Shown in pieces: positions 57,685 through 64,000 of a DNA stretch of 64,000 nucleotides (the first letter of the stretch is position 1; each line of letters begins with the position of its first letter). The position numbers were made by a program, and so were the translations under genes. The notes below the pieces were generated by a model that was given only the letters and a program-made list of their open reading frames with translations, did no database searches and was not told the origin of the DNA. Source of the DNA: an uncultured bacterium (GTDB lineage: Bacteria; Bacillota; Clostridia; Oscillospirales; Oscillospiraceae); contig CANRXB010000002.1 in NCBI GenBank assembly GCA_947643715.1, positions 1 through 64,000 of the forward strand, written 5' to 3'.

Positions 57685-58641
57685 TCATATCTCATCCGGG
57701 AGATGATCCTGGAGGAAGGTGTCCACCGCTTTCCAGTACAGCCCTTGGTCGGAACCCACCGAAGCGGCGTGGCCCGCCCCAGGCATCCACAGGAAGCTTT
57801 TGGGGCAGCGGGCCGCCTGATACAGCTTGCCCATCATGGCGGCGGGGACGAAATCGTCCTCCACGCCGTGGACGAACAGGGTCGGGGTCTTGGACTGTGC
57901 CACCGCCTCGATGGGGGCGCAGTCCCGCAAATCGAAGCCCGCCCGGCGCATGACGGTCTTACGCAGGGCGGCGAACAGCACCCCGGCCGGGAGGGGCAGG
58001 CCGATGGGCTTATCGATCCAGCGGCCGAGGATATAGCGCATCTCCGCCTCGATGGTGGTATAGGAGCAGTCGGCGATGGCGGCCTTCACCTGTTGGGGCA
58101 GCACCCCTCCGGTGGCCATGAGCACGCTGGCGGCCCCCATGGACACGCCGTGGAGGAGGATCTCCGCCTCCGGGTCCCGGCGGACGATATAGTTGGTCCA
58201 GCCCAGCAGATCCAGCCGCTCGTCATAGCCCCAGCCCACGTAGTCGCCTTCGCTCTTGCCGTGGCCCCGCTGGTCTGGCAGGAGCACGTTCCAGCCCAGA
58301 TCGTTGTAATGCTTGGCGATGGCCCCCATGGACTCGTGCGTGTCCTGATAACCGTGGACGCAAACGGCCCAGCGGTGGCAGTCCGAGCGGCCGGGGACCA
58401 ACGCGGCCCACAGGATGAGCCCGTCCATGGCCTGGATGGTGGCCTCTCGAAAGCCCTCCCGGTCCCGGGCCCACAGGCGGCCCCCCGCCTGGACGGGGTT
58501 GACCTCCTCTTCCTCCGGATCGCGCGCCACGGGGATCATACAGCGATCGTACAGATAGTTGCCCAGGGCGGCCCAGCCCCCTGCCACACCGGCGCCCGCC
58601 GCGACCAATCCCAACAATCCAAAAGTCGTTTTTCTTTTCAT
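57685..58641 (-). CDS. Membrane-anchored alpha/beta hydrolase
   Basis: A 318-residue serine hydrolase of the YqkD/BAAT-like type. An N-terminal transmembrane helix (FGLLGLVAAGAGVAGGWAALGNYLY) is followed by the hydrolase fold: VCVHGYQDTHESMG (oxyanion), LPDQRGHGKSEGDYVGWG, the nucleophile elbow LHGVSMGAAS, then TLFVHGVEDDFVP (Asp) and PGAGHAASVG (His). The catalytic triad is complete. AGGAGG five bases before the ATG at 58641 sets the start. Substrate unknown; likely an ester or lipid outside the membrane. Confidence 0.9.
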   Translation of the reverse strand: MKRKTTFGLLGLVAAGAGVAGGWAALGNYLYDRCMIPVARDPEEEEVNPVQAGGRLWARDREGFREATIQAMDGLILWAALVPGRSDCHRWAVCVHGYQDTHESMGAIAKHYNDLGWNVLLPDQRGHGKSEGDYVGWGYDERLDLLGWTNYIVRRDPEAEILLHGVSMGAASVLMATGGVLPQQVKAAIADCSYTTIEAEMRYILGRWIDKPIGLPLPAGVLFAALRKTVMRRAGFDLRDCAPIEAVAQSKTPTLFVHGVEDDFVPAAMMGKLYQAARCPKSFLWMPGAGHAASVGSDQGLYWKAVDTFLQDHLPDEI

Positions 58642-59023
58642 GACGGCCTCCTGACTCGTTTTCCTCATCATACTCCCTCAGGCCGCGCACGTCAACGGGC
58701 AATGTGTAGAACCCTTGCAGATCCAGGGCTCCTGACAAAAGCCGTGCAACTGCTCTCTACCCACTGTCCCTTTTTTCGGTCTTTTTTGAAAAATCACGTC
58801 GAAAAAACTCTCCCCACGGCCTTGACTTTCCATCAAGATAGTGATATGGTTATAAACGAATTGAACGGGCGTTCCAAAAAAGAAAAAGGAGTTCGAGCTA
58901 TGAGATCGACACAGATCAGCAAACGGATACGCGAGGGCAAAGCCGGACGATCGTCCTGCCCTATCTGGCCCCCGCGCTCCGGCCCCACGCGGAACCGGCG
59001 CGGAAGGGACGCCATCCCGATCG
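58642..59023. other. Intergenic region with a possible short cistron
   Basis: Nothing recognisable lies here except a promoter-like pair (TTGACT near 58822 and TATGGT 17 bases later) followed by AAGGAG and an ATG at 58901. The frame from that ATG (MRSTQISKRIREGKAGRSSC...) runs on across the tRNA genes in antisense, so a real protein is doubtful. A short regulatory peptide or a decayed gene is possible. Confidence 0.35.
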
Positions 59024-59063
59024 CAAAAAAAGCTGGAGCAAGCGGCATAAAGCTTGCTCCAGC
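59024..59063 (-). terminator. Terminator of the tRNA operon
   Basis: A perfect 12-bp stem (59032-59043 with 59052-59063) is followed by T7 on the minus strand, directly after tRNA-Tyr. Confidence 0.92.
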
Positions 59064-59064
59064 G

Positions 59065-59149
59065 TGGTGGAGGAGGATGGATTCGAACCATCGAAGGCAA
59101 AGCCAGCAGATTTACAGTCTGTCCCCTTTGGCCACTTGGGTACTCCTCC
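59065..59149 (-). tRNA. tRNA-Tyr (GUA)
   Basis: An 85-base class II tRNA with encoded CCA. Acceptor GGAGGAG pairs with CTCCTCC, the T arm contains GGTTCGAATCC, a long variable arm is present, and the anticodon loop CTGTAAA gives GUA (59113-59115). Follows tRNA-Thr in one transcript. Confidence 0.97.
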
Positions 59150-59172
59150 GTACCGATCGGGCGGAAGTAAGG

Positions 59173-59248
59173 TGGAGCTGGTGGACGGATTCGAACCCCC
59201 GACCTGCTGATTACAAATCAGCTGCTCTACCGGCTGAGCTACACCAGC
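59173..59248 (-). tRNA. tRNA-Thr (UGU)
   Basis: A 76-base tRNA with encoded CCA. Acceptor GCTGGTG pairs with CACCAGC, D arm GCTCAGCCGGTAGAGC, anticodon stem-loop GCTGA-TTTGTAA-TCAGC gives anticodon UGU, and T arm GGGGGTTCGAATCC. First gene of the tRNA pair. Confidence 0.97.
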
Positions 59249-59278
59249 ACAGAAGCTTCCGCGTTCACAACGATGATT

Positions 59279-59307
59279 ATTATAACAGCAAGGGAGGGAC
59301 TTGTCAA
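59279..59307 (-). promoter_or_regulatory. Consensus promoter of the tRNA operon
   Basis: TTGACA (59302-59307) and TATAAT (59279-59284) on the minus strand are 17 bases apart: a perfect sigma-A promoter 30 bases before tRNA-Thr. Confidence 0.92.
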
Positions 59308-59344
59308 CAGTTTTTCGAAAAGAAATGAAAAAAGAGAGGGTTGA

Positions 59345-59542
59345 GTCAGAACGGCAGCATGGGATCCCCAGGGCCCGCGGGAAACGCGGTGCGACCTATG
59401 CCGGGGCGAACTGTACCCCGGCGACCCGTATTTCGAGTTGGACGGCCAGGCGGTGTGCGAGGACTGCCTGAGCCGGTATGCCCGGACCTATTTCGCCCAC
59501 CGGCTGCGCCGGGTGGGCAGGAGAGAAAAGGAGACATCGTGA
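59345..59542 (+). pseudogene. Small zinc-finger frame without a start codon
   Basis: After a TGA at 59342 this frame encodes WDPQGPRETRCDLCRGELYPG, then DPYFELDGQAVCEDCLSRYARTYFAHRLRRVGRREKETS and a stop. The two CxxC pairs and helix look like a conserved small zinc protein. No ATG, GTG or TTG exists in frame before the first Cys. Either the start was lost by a small indel, or a nonstandard start is used. Its TGA overlaps the GTG of the next gene, so it was clearly part of this operon. Confidence 0.55.
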
Positions 59543-59799
59543 CACTGTACGAACTTTCACTGGAATATCAACAGACTGCGGCCGGCCTGCGCCGCCGCAT
59601 CGTGGAATTGGAGCGCGCCAGCCGCGAGGCGGAGGACGACGACCGGCGGCTCCAGCTAGAGGGGCGCATCCGGCCCCTGCGCTCCATGTATCGGGACGTG
59701 CGGGCCGTGGCCCGCCACCTGGAGCACTACTACGAGAAGCATGTCCCCCGGCGCTGTGCCGGGAAGAGCGTCCTTACGGACCACAGAAGGAGGGCTTGA
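59539..59799 (+). CDS. Small coiled-coil protein of unknown function
   Basis: An 86-residue protein starting at GTG (MTLYELSLEYQQTAAGLRRRIVELERASREAEDDDRRLQLEGRIRPLRSMYRDVRAVARHLEHYYE). It is highly charged and helical, suiting a coiled coil, and ends near YYEKHVPRRC. AGGAG is five bases before the start. It forms a tight cluster with a zinc-finger frame upstream and a sigma-4-like protein downstream; such trios recur in Oscillospiraceae, often near mobile elements, with no known role. Confidence 0.75.
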   Translation: MTLYELSLEYQQTAAGLRRRIVELERASREAEDDDRRLQLEGRIRPLRSMYRDVRAVARHLEHYYEKHVPRRCAGKSVLTDHRRRA

Positions 59800-59802
59800 A
59801 CG

Positions 59803-60120
59803 ATGCGTACTGTTTCTTATGACAACACCTTCGGCATGGTGGACCTGGCGGTATACACCGAGCTGATGGCCCAGGACAACAAAGATCAGATCAACCGCCT
59901 GAAGCGCAACCTCACTCACGCCCTGCGCCAAGACGTGACCGAGCGCCAGCGGGAGTACATGATCCTCTACTACGGCCGGAACATGAGCATGGAGGCCATC
60001 GCCCAACGATTCGGGGTGAACAAGTCCACCGTGTCCCGCACACTGAAGCGGGGCCGGCAACGGTTGTACCGCTGCCTGCGCTACGGCGCGGCCAACCTTC
60101 TGGAGCAGGCCGAGAGTTAA
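59803..60120 (+). CDS. Sigma-70 region-4-like HTH protein
   Basis: A 105-residue protein with a C-terminal sigma-4-type helix-turn-helix: LTHALRQDVTERQREYMILYYGRNMSMEAIAQRFGVNKSTVSRTLKRGRQRLYRCLRYG. The recognition helix VNKSTVSRTLKRG is clear. Residues 1-35 are a short leader region without sigma region 2, so it is not a full sigma factor. It probably binds DNA as a transcription regulator. Start ATG three bases after the preceding stop, with AGGAGG upstream. Confidence 0.85.
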   Translation: MRTVSYDNTFGMVDLAVYTELMAQDNKDQINRLKRNLTHALRQDVTERQREYMILYYGRNMSMEAIAQRFGVNKSTVSRTLKRGRQRLYRCLRYGAANLLEQAES

Positions 60121-60211
60121 TCATTTTAAGTGTTGAAAACCGGCCCCACCTGTGATATGATTCCAAGCACGGCCCGGAGACGGGCCCATTTTGAAAAGCC
60201 GAGGTCATATC

Positions 60212-60886
60212 ATGGACTATAAAGGGGTATTTTTCGACTTTGACTACACTTTGGGGGATTCCACCCTGGGCATCGCCGAAGGTTACCGTCTGGGCTTCAC
60301 CGCCCTGGGGCTGGACCCGCCCACCATGGAACAGGTACGGCCCACCATCGGCCTCACCCTGGCAGACGGTTACTCCCTCATCACCGGCGACCACGACCGG
60401 GCGCGGCAGGAGGCGTTCTGCCACACCTTCAAGCACACGGTGGGTGTGAAGGGGGACGGCCCGGGCCGGGCGCTGATGATCGAAGGCACGAAGTTCTTCC
60501 CCGGCGCGGCGGAGCTGCTCCGGGCGCTGAAGGAGTCAGGCGTGCGCACGGCCATCGTGTCCACCAAGCCCGGTGAGACCATCCGGCAGATCTTCGCCCA
60601 CCAGGAGCTGGAGGAGCTGCTGGACCTGGTCATCGGCGGGGACGAGGTCTACCACGCCAAGCCCCACCCGGAGGGGCTGCACCTGGCCCTGGAGCGGCTG
60701 GGCCTGGGGCCGGAACGGGTGCTGTTCTGCGGCGACACGGTGATCGACGCCGCCACCGCTCAGGCGGGCGGCTGCCGGTTCTGCGCGGTGCTCAACGGCA
60801 CCACCAGAGCCTCCGCCTTCGAGCGTTTCCCCTGTGTACATATCGCGAACGATCTGGCCGACCTGAAAGACTGGCTCAAGGTATGA
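60212..60886 (+). CDS. HAD-family phosphatase (phosphoglycolate phosphatase-like)
   Basis: A 224-residue haloacid dehalogenase hydrolase. Motif I is FFDFDYTLGDS, with a cap domain next, motif II is TAIVSTKPG, motif III is the Lys in YHAKPHPEGL, and motif IV is VLFCGDTVIDAATA. This fits the Gph/PGP or beta-phosphoglucomutase group; the small-molecule substrate is uncertain. The ATG at 60212 follows GAGG by seven bases. It stands alone with a terminator after it. Confidence 0.92.
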   Translation: MDYKGVFFDFDYTLGDSTLGIAEGYRLGFTALGLDPPTMEQVRPTIGLTLADGYSLITGDHDRARQEAFCHTFKHTVGVKGDGPGRALMIEGTKFFPGAAELLRALKESGVRTAIVSTKPGETIRQIFAHQELEELLDLVIGGDEVYHAKPHPEGLHLALERLGLGPERVLFCGDTVIDAATAQAGGCRFCAVLNGTTRASAFERFPCVHIANDLADLKDWLKV

Positions 60887-60939
60887 ACGACGCCTCGAAC
60901 CGTCCAACAGGTCAAGAACGGACGTCCCGTCTCATGAGG

Positions 60940-60972
60940 AGCGGCGCAGCCTTCCGGCTGCGCCGCTCTTTT
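60940..60972 (+). terminator. Terminator of the HAD gene
   Basis: AGCGGCGCAGCC (60940-60951) pairs with GGCTGCGCCGCT (60956-60967) and is followed by CTTTTCT. Confidence 0.85.
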
Positions 60973-61012
60973 CTCGTCCGGGCCTCGCAGGGACCGCCCC
61001 TGCCGCTCGCCC

Positions 61013-61513
61013 TCACTCCAGGGACAGCGTGGAGATGACCTCCCTGCCGTCCATCTCTCCGGTCTCCCGGAAGCCGAACGACTGGTAGAGCGTCCTTGCG
61101 GCAGCATTCTCCGGCTCATAGGACAGCCAGCAGCGCTCCGCCTTTCCACAGGGCATGGTCCGGATGAACGCCAGCGCCAGCTCCATGGCGCTTTTGCCCA
61201 ACCCCCGGCCCTGATAGCGCTCATCGATCATCAGCCGCCACAGGCAGTAGTTCCCGGCGGCGATCTTGGGCGCGTCCTCCCAATCGGTGCAGTCATAGCC
61301 GATCATGAGGAAACCCACCGGCGCCTCGCCGTCGTATACCCCGAAGGGGAGGACGTGCCCCCCTGCCGCCAGGGTGGTGTATGCTTCCAGGATGCTGACG
61401 GTATTGGAGGCTACGAACTCCCGCTGGTCCTCCCTCACCTGGAGCTCCACCAGCTCCCAGACGTTCTTCCCATCCACCTTCCTGAGATGGATCTGCGCGT
61501 CATTTTTGTGCAT
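61013..61513 (-). CDS. GNAT acetyltransferase, polyamine type
   Basis: A 166-residue Gcn5-related N-acetyltransferase. The acetyl-CoA loop is RLMIDERYQGRGLGKSAMELAL (Q/RxxGxG/A), followed by NAAARTLYQSFGFRETGE. The N-terminal part (RKVDGKNVWELVELQVREDQREFVASNTVSILEAY) closely resembles spermidine/spermine acetyltransferases of the BltD/PaiA type. The ATG lies 14 bases inside the end of the hydratase gene and has no clear ribosome site, so it is probably translated by coupling. Confidence 0.88.
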   Translation of the reverse strand: MHKNDAQIHLRKVDGKNVWELVELQVREDQREFVASNTVSILEAYTTLAAGGHVLPFGVYDGEAPVGFLMIGYDCTDWEDAPKIAAGNYCLWRLMIDERYQGRGLGKSAMELALAFIRTMPCGKAERCWLSYEPENAAARTLYQSFGFRETGEMDGREVISTLSLE

Positions 61514-63719
61514 AGTAGTTGATGAGGCACCCGGCCAGGATGATGTCCCGCTCCTCTCTGGCCAGTCCGGGCAGGGACAGGGTGACGGCCGTCTCCCCGC
61601 GCTCACGCAGGACGGTGGCGGTGAGCTGCTCCCCTTCCCCTTCCAGCAGGGTGCGCACGCCCGGGACATACACCCGGTCACCGGGCTGCAGATCCAGCTC
61701 CTCCAGCCCATCGGCCACGAAGGGCAGCATCCCCCAGTTCACCACGTTGGAGCGATAGCGCTTGGTGGCATACTCCCCGGCGATATTGGCGCAGCCCCCC
61801 AGCACCCGCTGGCAGGACGCGGCCTGCTCCCGGGCGGAGCCGTCCCCGGGCTTGAGGGCCATCACCAGAGAACCCAGGCCCGTGCGGGCGGGATCGCAGC
61901 CGCCCAGCGCCTGCCGCACCTCGGGGGCATCGGGGTCCGTCCGGCGCAGCCGCTCCACGGCCTGGATGGCCTTGGCCCTGGGGACGTACTGCGGATCCTT
62001 CCGGCTCAGGGCGAACTCCGACAGCCGCAGCGGGTTGGAGCGGTAAGAGGAGGTCTCCCCGGAGGGGATCAGCTCGTCGGTGGTGGTCACGGGGTCGTAG
62101 ATAGCGGCGCACACGGTGAGCAGCAGATCGTCGGGCAGGGGGATCTGCTCCGGCCAGTCGGCGATGTTGGGCCCGAACACCAGCTCGGTGTCCGGCTGGG
62201 GCTTGCCCACGCCGAAATACACCCGGGACTCGTAGGCGGAGCTATCGTAGTTCCAATGCTCGTCCGGCCGGTCGGCGGGCACGTCGGGCAGCTCGTCCGC
62301 CCCGGTGAGCACACCGCCCATCCGTGCGGTGGCCGCGATGGACCTGGCGTCCATGAGGGCCACGTAAGAGATCTGCCCGTCCCCAGGCTTGGAGCCCTCC
62401 CGGTTGGGGAAATTGCGGGTGGAGTGGCGGATGGAGAAGGCCCCGTTGGCAGGCACGTCTCCCGCCCCGAAGCACGGCCCGCAGAAGCACGAGCGCATGG
62501 ACACGCCCGCCGCCATGAGCTGGGCCAGATAACCCTGCTTCGCCAGCTCCAGATCGATCGGCATGGACCCGGGATAGCAGGACAGCCAGAACGCGCCGGA
62601 GCCGATGGAGCAGCCCTTGAGGATCTCAGCGGCCCGTTTCAGGTTCTGATAGGTGCCGCCGGAGCACCCGGCGATGACGCCCTGATCCACCCGGAACTGG
62701 CCGTCCACGATCTTGTCCACCAGGGACGCCGCGCCCTTCACGCCGAGCTGCTGCGCCGCGTCCACGTCCACCTGATGGAGCAGGTCGGCCATGTTGGCTT
62801 TGAACTCCCGGATGGTGTAGGCGTTGGAAGGGTGGAAGGGCAGGGCGATCATGGGCTCCACCTTGTCCAAGCTCACGGTCACGACGCCGTCATAGCGCGC
62901 GCCCTCGGCGGGCGCCATCTCGCGGTAGCTGTCCCCACGGCCCAGCAGGGATAGGGCAGTGCGGGTCTGCTCGTCCGTCTGCCACACGGAGGACAGGCAG
63001 GTGGTCTCAGTGGTCATCACGTCGATCCCCGCCCGCTGATCCATAGAGAGCGCGGCCACCCCCGGGCCGAAGAACTCCATGACGGCGTTCTTCACCGCTC
63101 CCGTCTTGAAGGTGGCCCCCACCAACGCCAGGGCGACGTCCTGGGGCCCCACGCCGGGCCGGGGCGCGCCGGTGAGATAGACGGCGATCACCTTGGGCCA
63201 TGGGATGTCATAGGTCTTTTTCAGGAGCTGCCGGGCCAGTTCCGGCCCGCCCTCGCCGATTGCCATACAGCCGTATGCGCCATAGCGGGTGTGGGAATCG
63301 GAGCCCAGCAGCATCTTGCCCGGGGCGGCATACCGCTCCCGCATATAGGAGTGGATGACCGCCTGGTGGGCGGGGACGAACTCACCGCCGTATCTCTTCG
63401 CGGCGGACAGGCCGAACACATGGTCGTCCTCATTGATGGTGCCTCCCACGGCGCACAGAGAGTTGTGGCAGTTGGTGAGCACGTAGGGCAGCGGGAACTC
63501 CTCCATGCCCGAGGCCCGGGCGGTCTGGATGATGCCCACATAGGTGATGTCGTGGGACGCCATGGCGTCGAATCGGATCGACAGGCGCTCCGCGCTGCCG
63601 GAGATATCATGGGCCTTGAGGATGGCATAGGCCATGGTCCCTTCCTTGCCCTCCGGTCCGGCGGCCGGGACGAAGCGGCCGCCTTGCCAGCGGACAGGGG
63701 CGTTGTTGATGGTGATCAT
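61500..63719 (-). CDS. Aconitase-family hydratase (YbhJ-like)
   Basis: A 739-residue Fe-S hydratase of the aconitase superfamily. The catalytic half contains LLGSDSHTRYGAYGCMAIGEGG and the Fe-S cysteines, one in DQGVIAGCSGGTYQNL and two in SCFCGPCFGAGDVPANGAFSIRHSTRNFPNREGS. The C-terminal swivel domain has ATKRYRSNVVNWGMLPF. It differs from housekeeping AcnA and is nearer YbhJ-like hydratases, so the substrate may not be citrate. GGGAGGG eight bases before the ATG at 63719 supports that start; an internal ATG at 63635 is an alternative. Confidence 0.9.
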   Translation of the reverse strand: MITINNAPVRWQGGRFVPAAGPEGKEGTMAYAILKAHDISGSAERLSIRFDAMASHDITYVGIIQTARASGMEEFPLPYVLTNCHNSLCAVGGTINEDDHVFGLSAAKRYGGEFVPAHQAVIHSYMRERYAAPGKMLLGSDSHTRYGAYGCMAIGEGGPELARQLLKKTYDIPWPKVIAVYLTGAPRPGVGPQDVALALVGATFKTGAVKNAVMEFFGPGVAALSMDQRAGIDVMTTETTCLSSVWQTDEQTRTALSLLGRGDSYREMAPAEGARYDGVVTVSLDKVEPMIALPFHPSNAYTIREFKANMADLLHQVDVDAAQQLGVKGAASLVDKIVDGQFRVDQGVIAGCSGGTYQNLKRAAEILKGCSIGSGAFWLSCYPGSMPIDLELAKQGYLAQLMAAGVSMRSCFCGPCFGAGDVPANGAFSIRHSTRNFPNREGSKPGDGQISYVALMDARSIAATARMGGVLTGADELPDVPADRPDEHWNYDSSAYESRVYFGVGKPQPDTELVFGPNIADWPEQIPLPDDLLLTVCAAIYDPVTTTDELIPSGETSSYRSNPLRLSEFALSRKDPQYVPRAKAIQAVERLRRTDPDAPEVRQALGGCDPARTGLGSLVMALKPGDGSAREQAASCQRVLGGCANIAGEYATKRYRSNVVNWGMLPFVADGLEELDLQPGDRVYVPGVRTLLEGEGEQLTATVLRERGETAVTLSLPGLAREERDIILAGCLINYYAQK

Positions 63720-63911
63720 TCTGTGTTCCCTCCCATGGACGGTTTGTCCCAGCATATCAGACCACGGCGGAAAATGCAAGACGGGCGGAGGATCTTGTGG
63801 CCGTCAAGCTGCACAACGATCCGGACGCCGCCGGGAGCACACAAGGCAAGGACAAGAGCGAGGGCGGCAGGCCCATAGGACCTGCTCACCCTCCGTGGAT
63901 GCGACACACGC

Positions 63912-63941
63912 TTTACAAAAGCCCGGCCGGCATGGTATAAA
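63912..63941 (+). promoter_or_regulatory. Candidate plus-strand promoter at the window end
   Basis: TTTACA (63912-63917) and TATAAA (63936-63941) are 18 bases apart and point off the window. The region 63720-64000 has no other recognisable feature. Confidence 0.5.
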
Positions 63942-64000
63942 TGGGGGAACACTCAGACCGATCTCCACACCCCGGGACGGCCGGACGCCGCCAGAAAGGT

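Noticed and set aside
58901..59328. Protein containing RRMDSNHRRQSQQIYS, running across the tRNA genes
   Set aside because: This text is the well-known false translation of antisense tRNA sequence.

Overview
The window looks like one stretch of a GC-rich gut Firmicutes chromosome, most likely Oscillospiraceae (Flavonifractor/Lawsonibacter-like). The grounds are the SpoVB-like/MazG/HU/RqcP gene order shared with Bacillus yabM-yabN-yabO, a perfect CIRCE operator before htpG, a PerR-rubrerythrin operon, MreB, reverse rubrerythrin, sigma-A-type promoters and AGGAGG ribosome sites. The genus is an inference. The first ~118 bases are long C/G homopolymers and are probably low-quality sequence.

Layout. 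0.1-5.5 kb (minus): rqcP, hup, mazG, a lipid-flippase-like transporter, then an adenosine/methylthioadenosine-type deaminase and a purine nucleoside phosphorylase. 5.7-8.8 kb (plus): glutamine-dependent NAD synthetase coupled to a split ChrA-type transporter. 8.8-14.8 kb (minus): an acyltransferase/GT-C fusion, a small DUF6440-like protein, a PadR repressor with an envelope protein that it probably controls, and mreB. 14.99-15.28 kb: an unassigned ~294-nt structured RNA with its own promoter and terminator.

15.4-28.5 kb (minus): a compact PBSX-like contractile-phage cassette. Terminase, capsid, portal, protease-like protein, connectors, sheath, tube, frameshifting chaperone and baseplate genes are joined by 4-base stop/start overlaps. 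There is no integrase, replication, lysis or tail-fibre gene and no normal tape-measure gene. The portal and capsid genes are in an unusual order. It resembles a domesticated, gene-transfer-agent-like particle.

28.6-33.8 kb: rlmH, walJ-like hydrolase, murA and htpG (heat-shock controlled).

34.06-43.63 kb: a lower-GC, 9.56-kb integrated element. A tyrosine recombinase has inserted it in the 3' end of the rubrerythrin gene. A 47-bp direct repeat marks both ends, the displaced original gene end lies at the left, and the element supplies a new gene end plus terminator at the right. It carries a SprT-like protease, an HTH switch, a Toprim primase, a serine recombinase, a zinc-ribbon/TPR-like membrane protein and a 160-bp block of exactly 10-bp-phased A/T tracts. 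Its primase and the next gene are interrupted by four in-frame TAG codons and no other stops; reading TAG as Gln gives continuous, sensible proteins.

43.6-64 kb: rubrerythrin and PerR (peroxide defence), an orphan histidine kinase, a FapA/DUF342 gene with a one-base frameshift in an A-tract, an FMN-binding lipoprotein coupled to a chemoreceptor, a membrane-anchored permuted GH3 glycosidase behind a structured leader, type I pullulanase, a foreign-looking NUDIX gene, an alpha/beta hydrolase, tRNA-Tyr and tRNA-Thr, a small zinc-finger/sigma-4-like cluster, a HAD phosphatase, a GNAT acetyltransferase and an aconitase-family hydratase.
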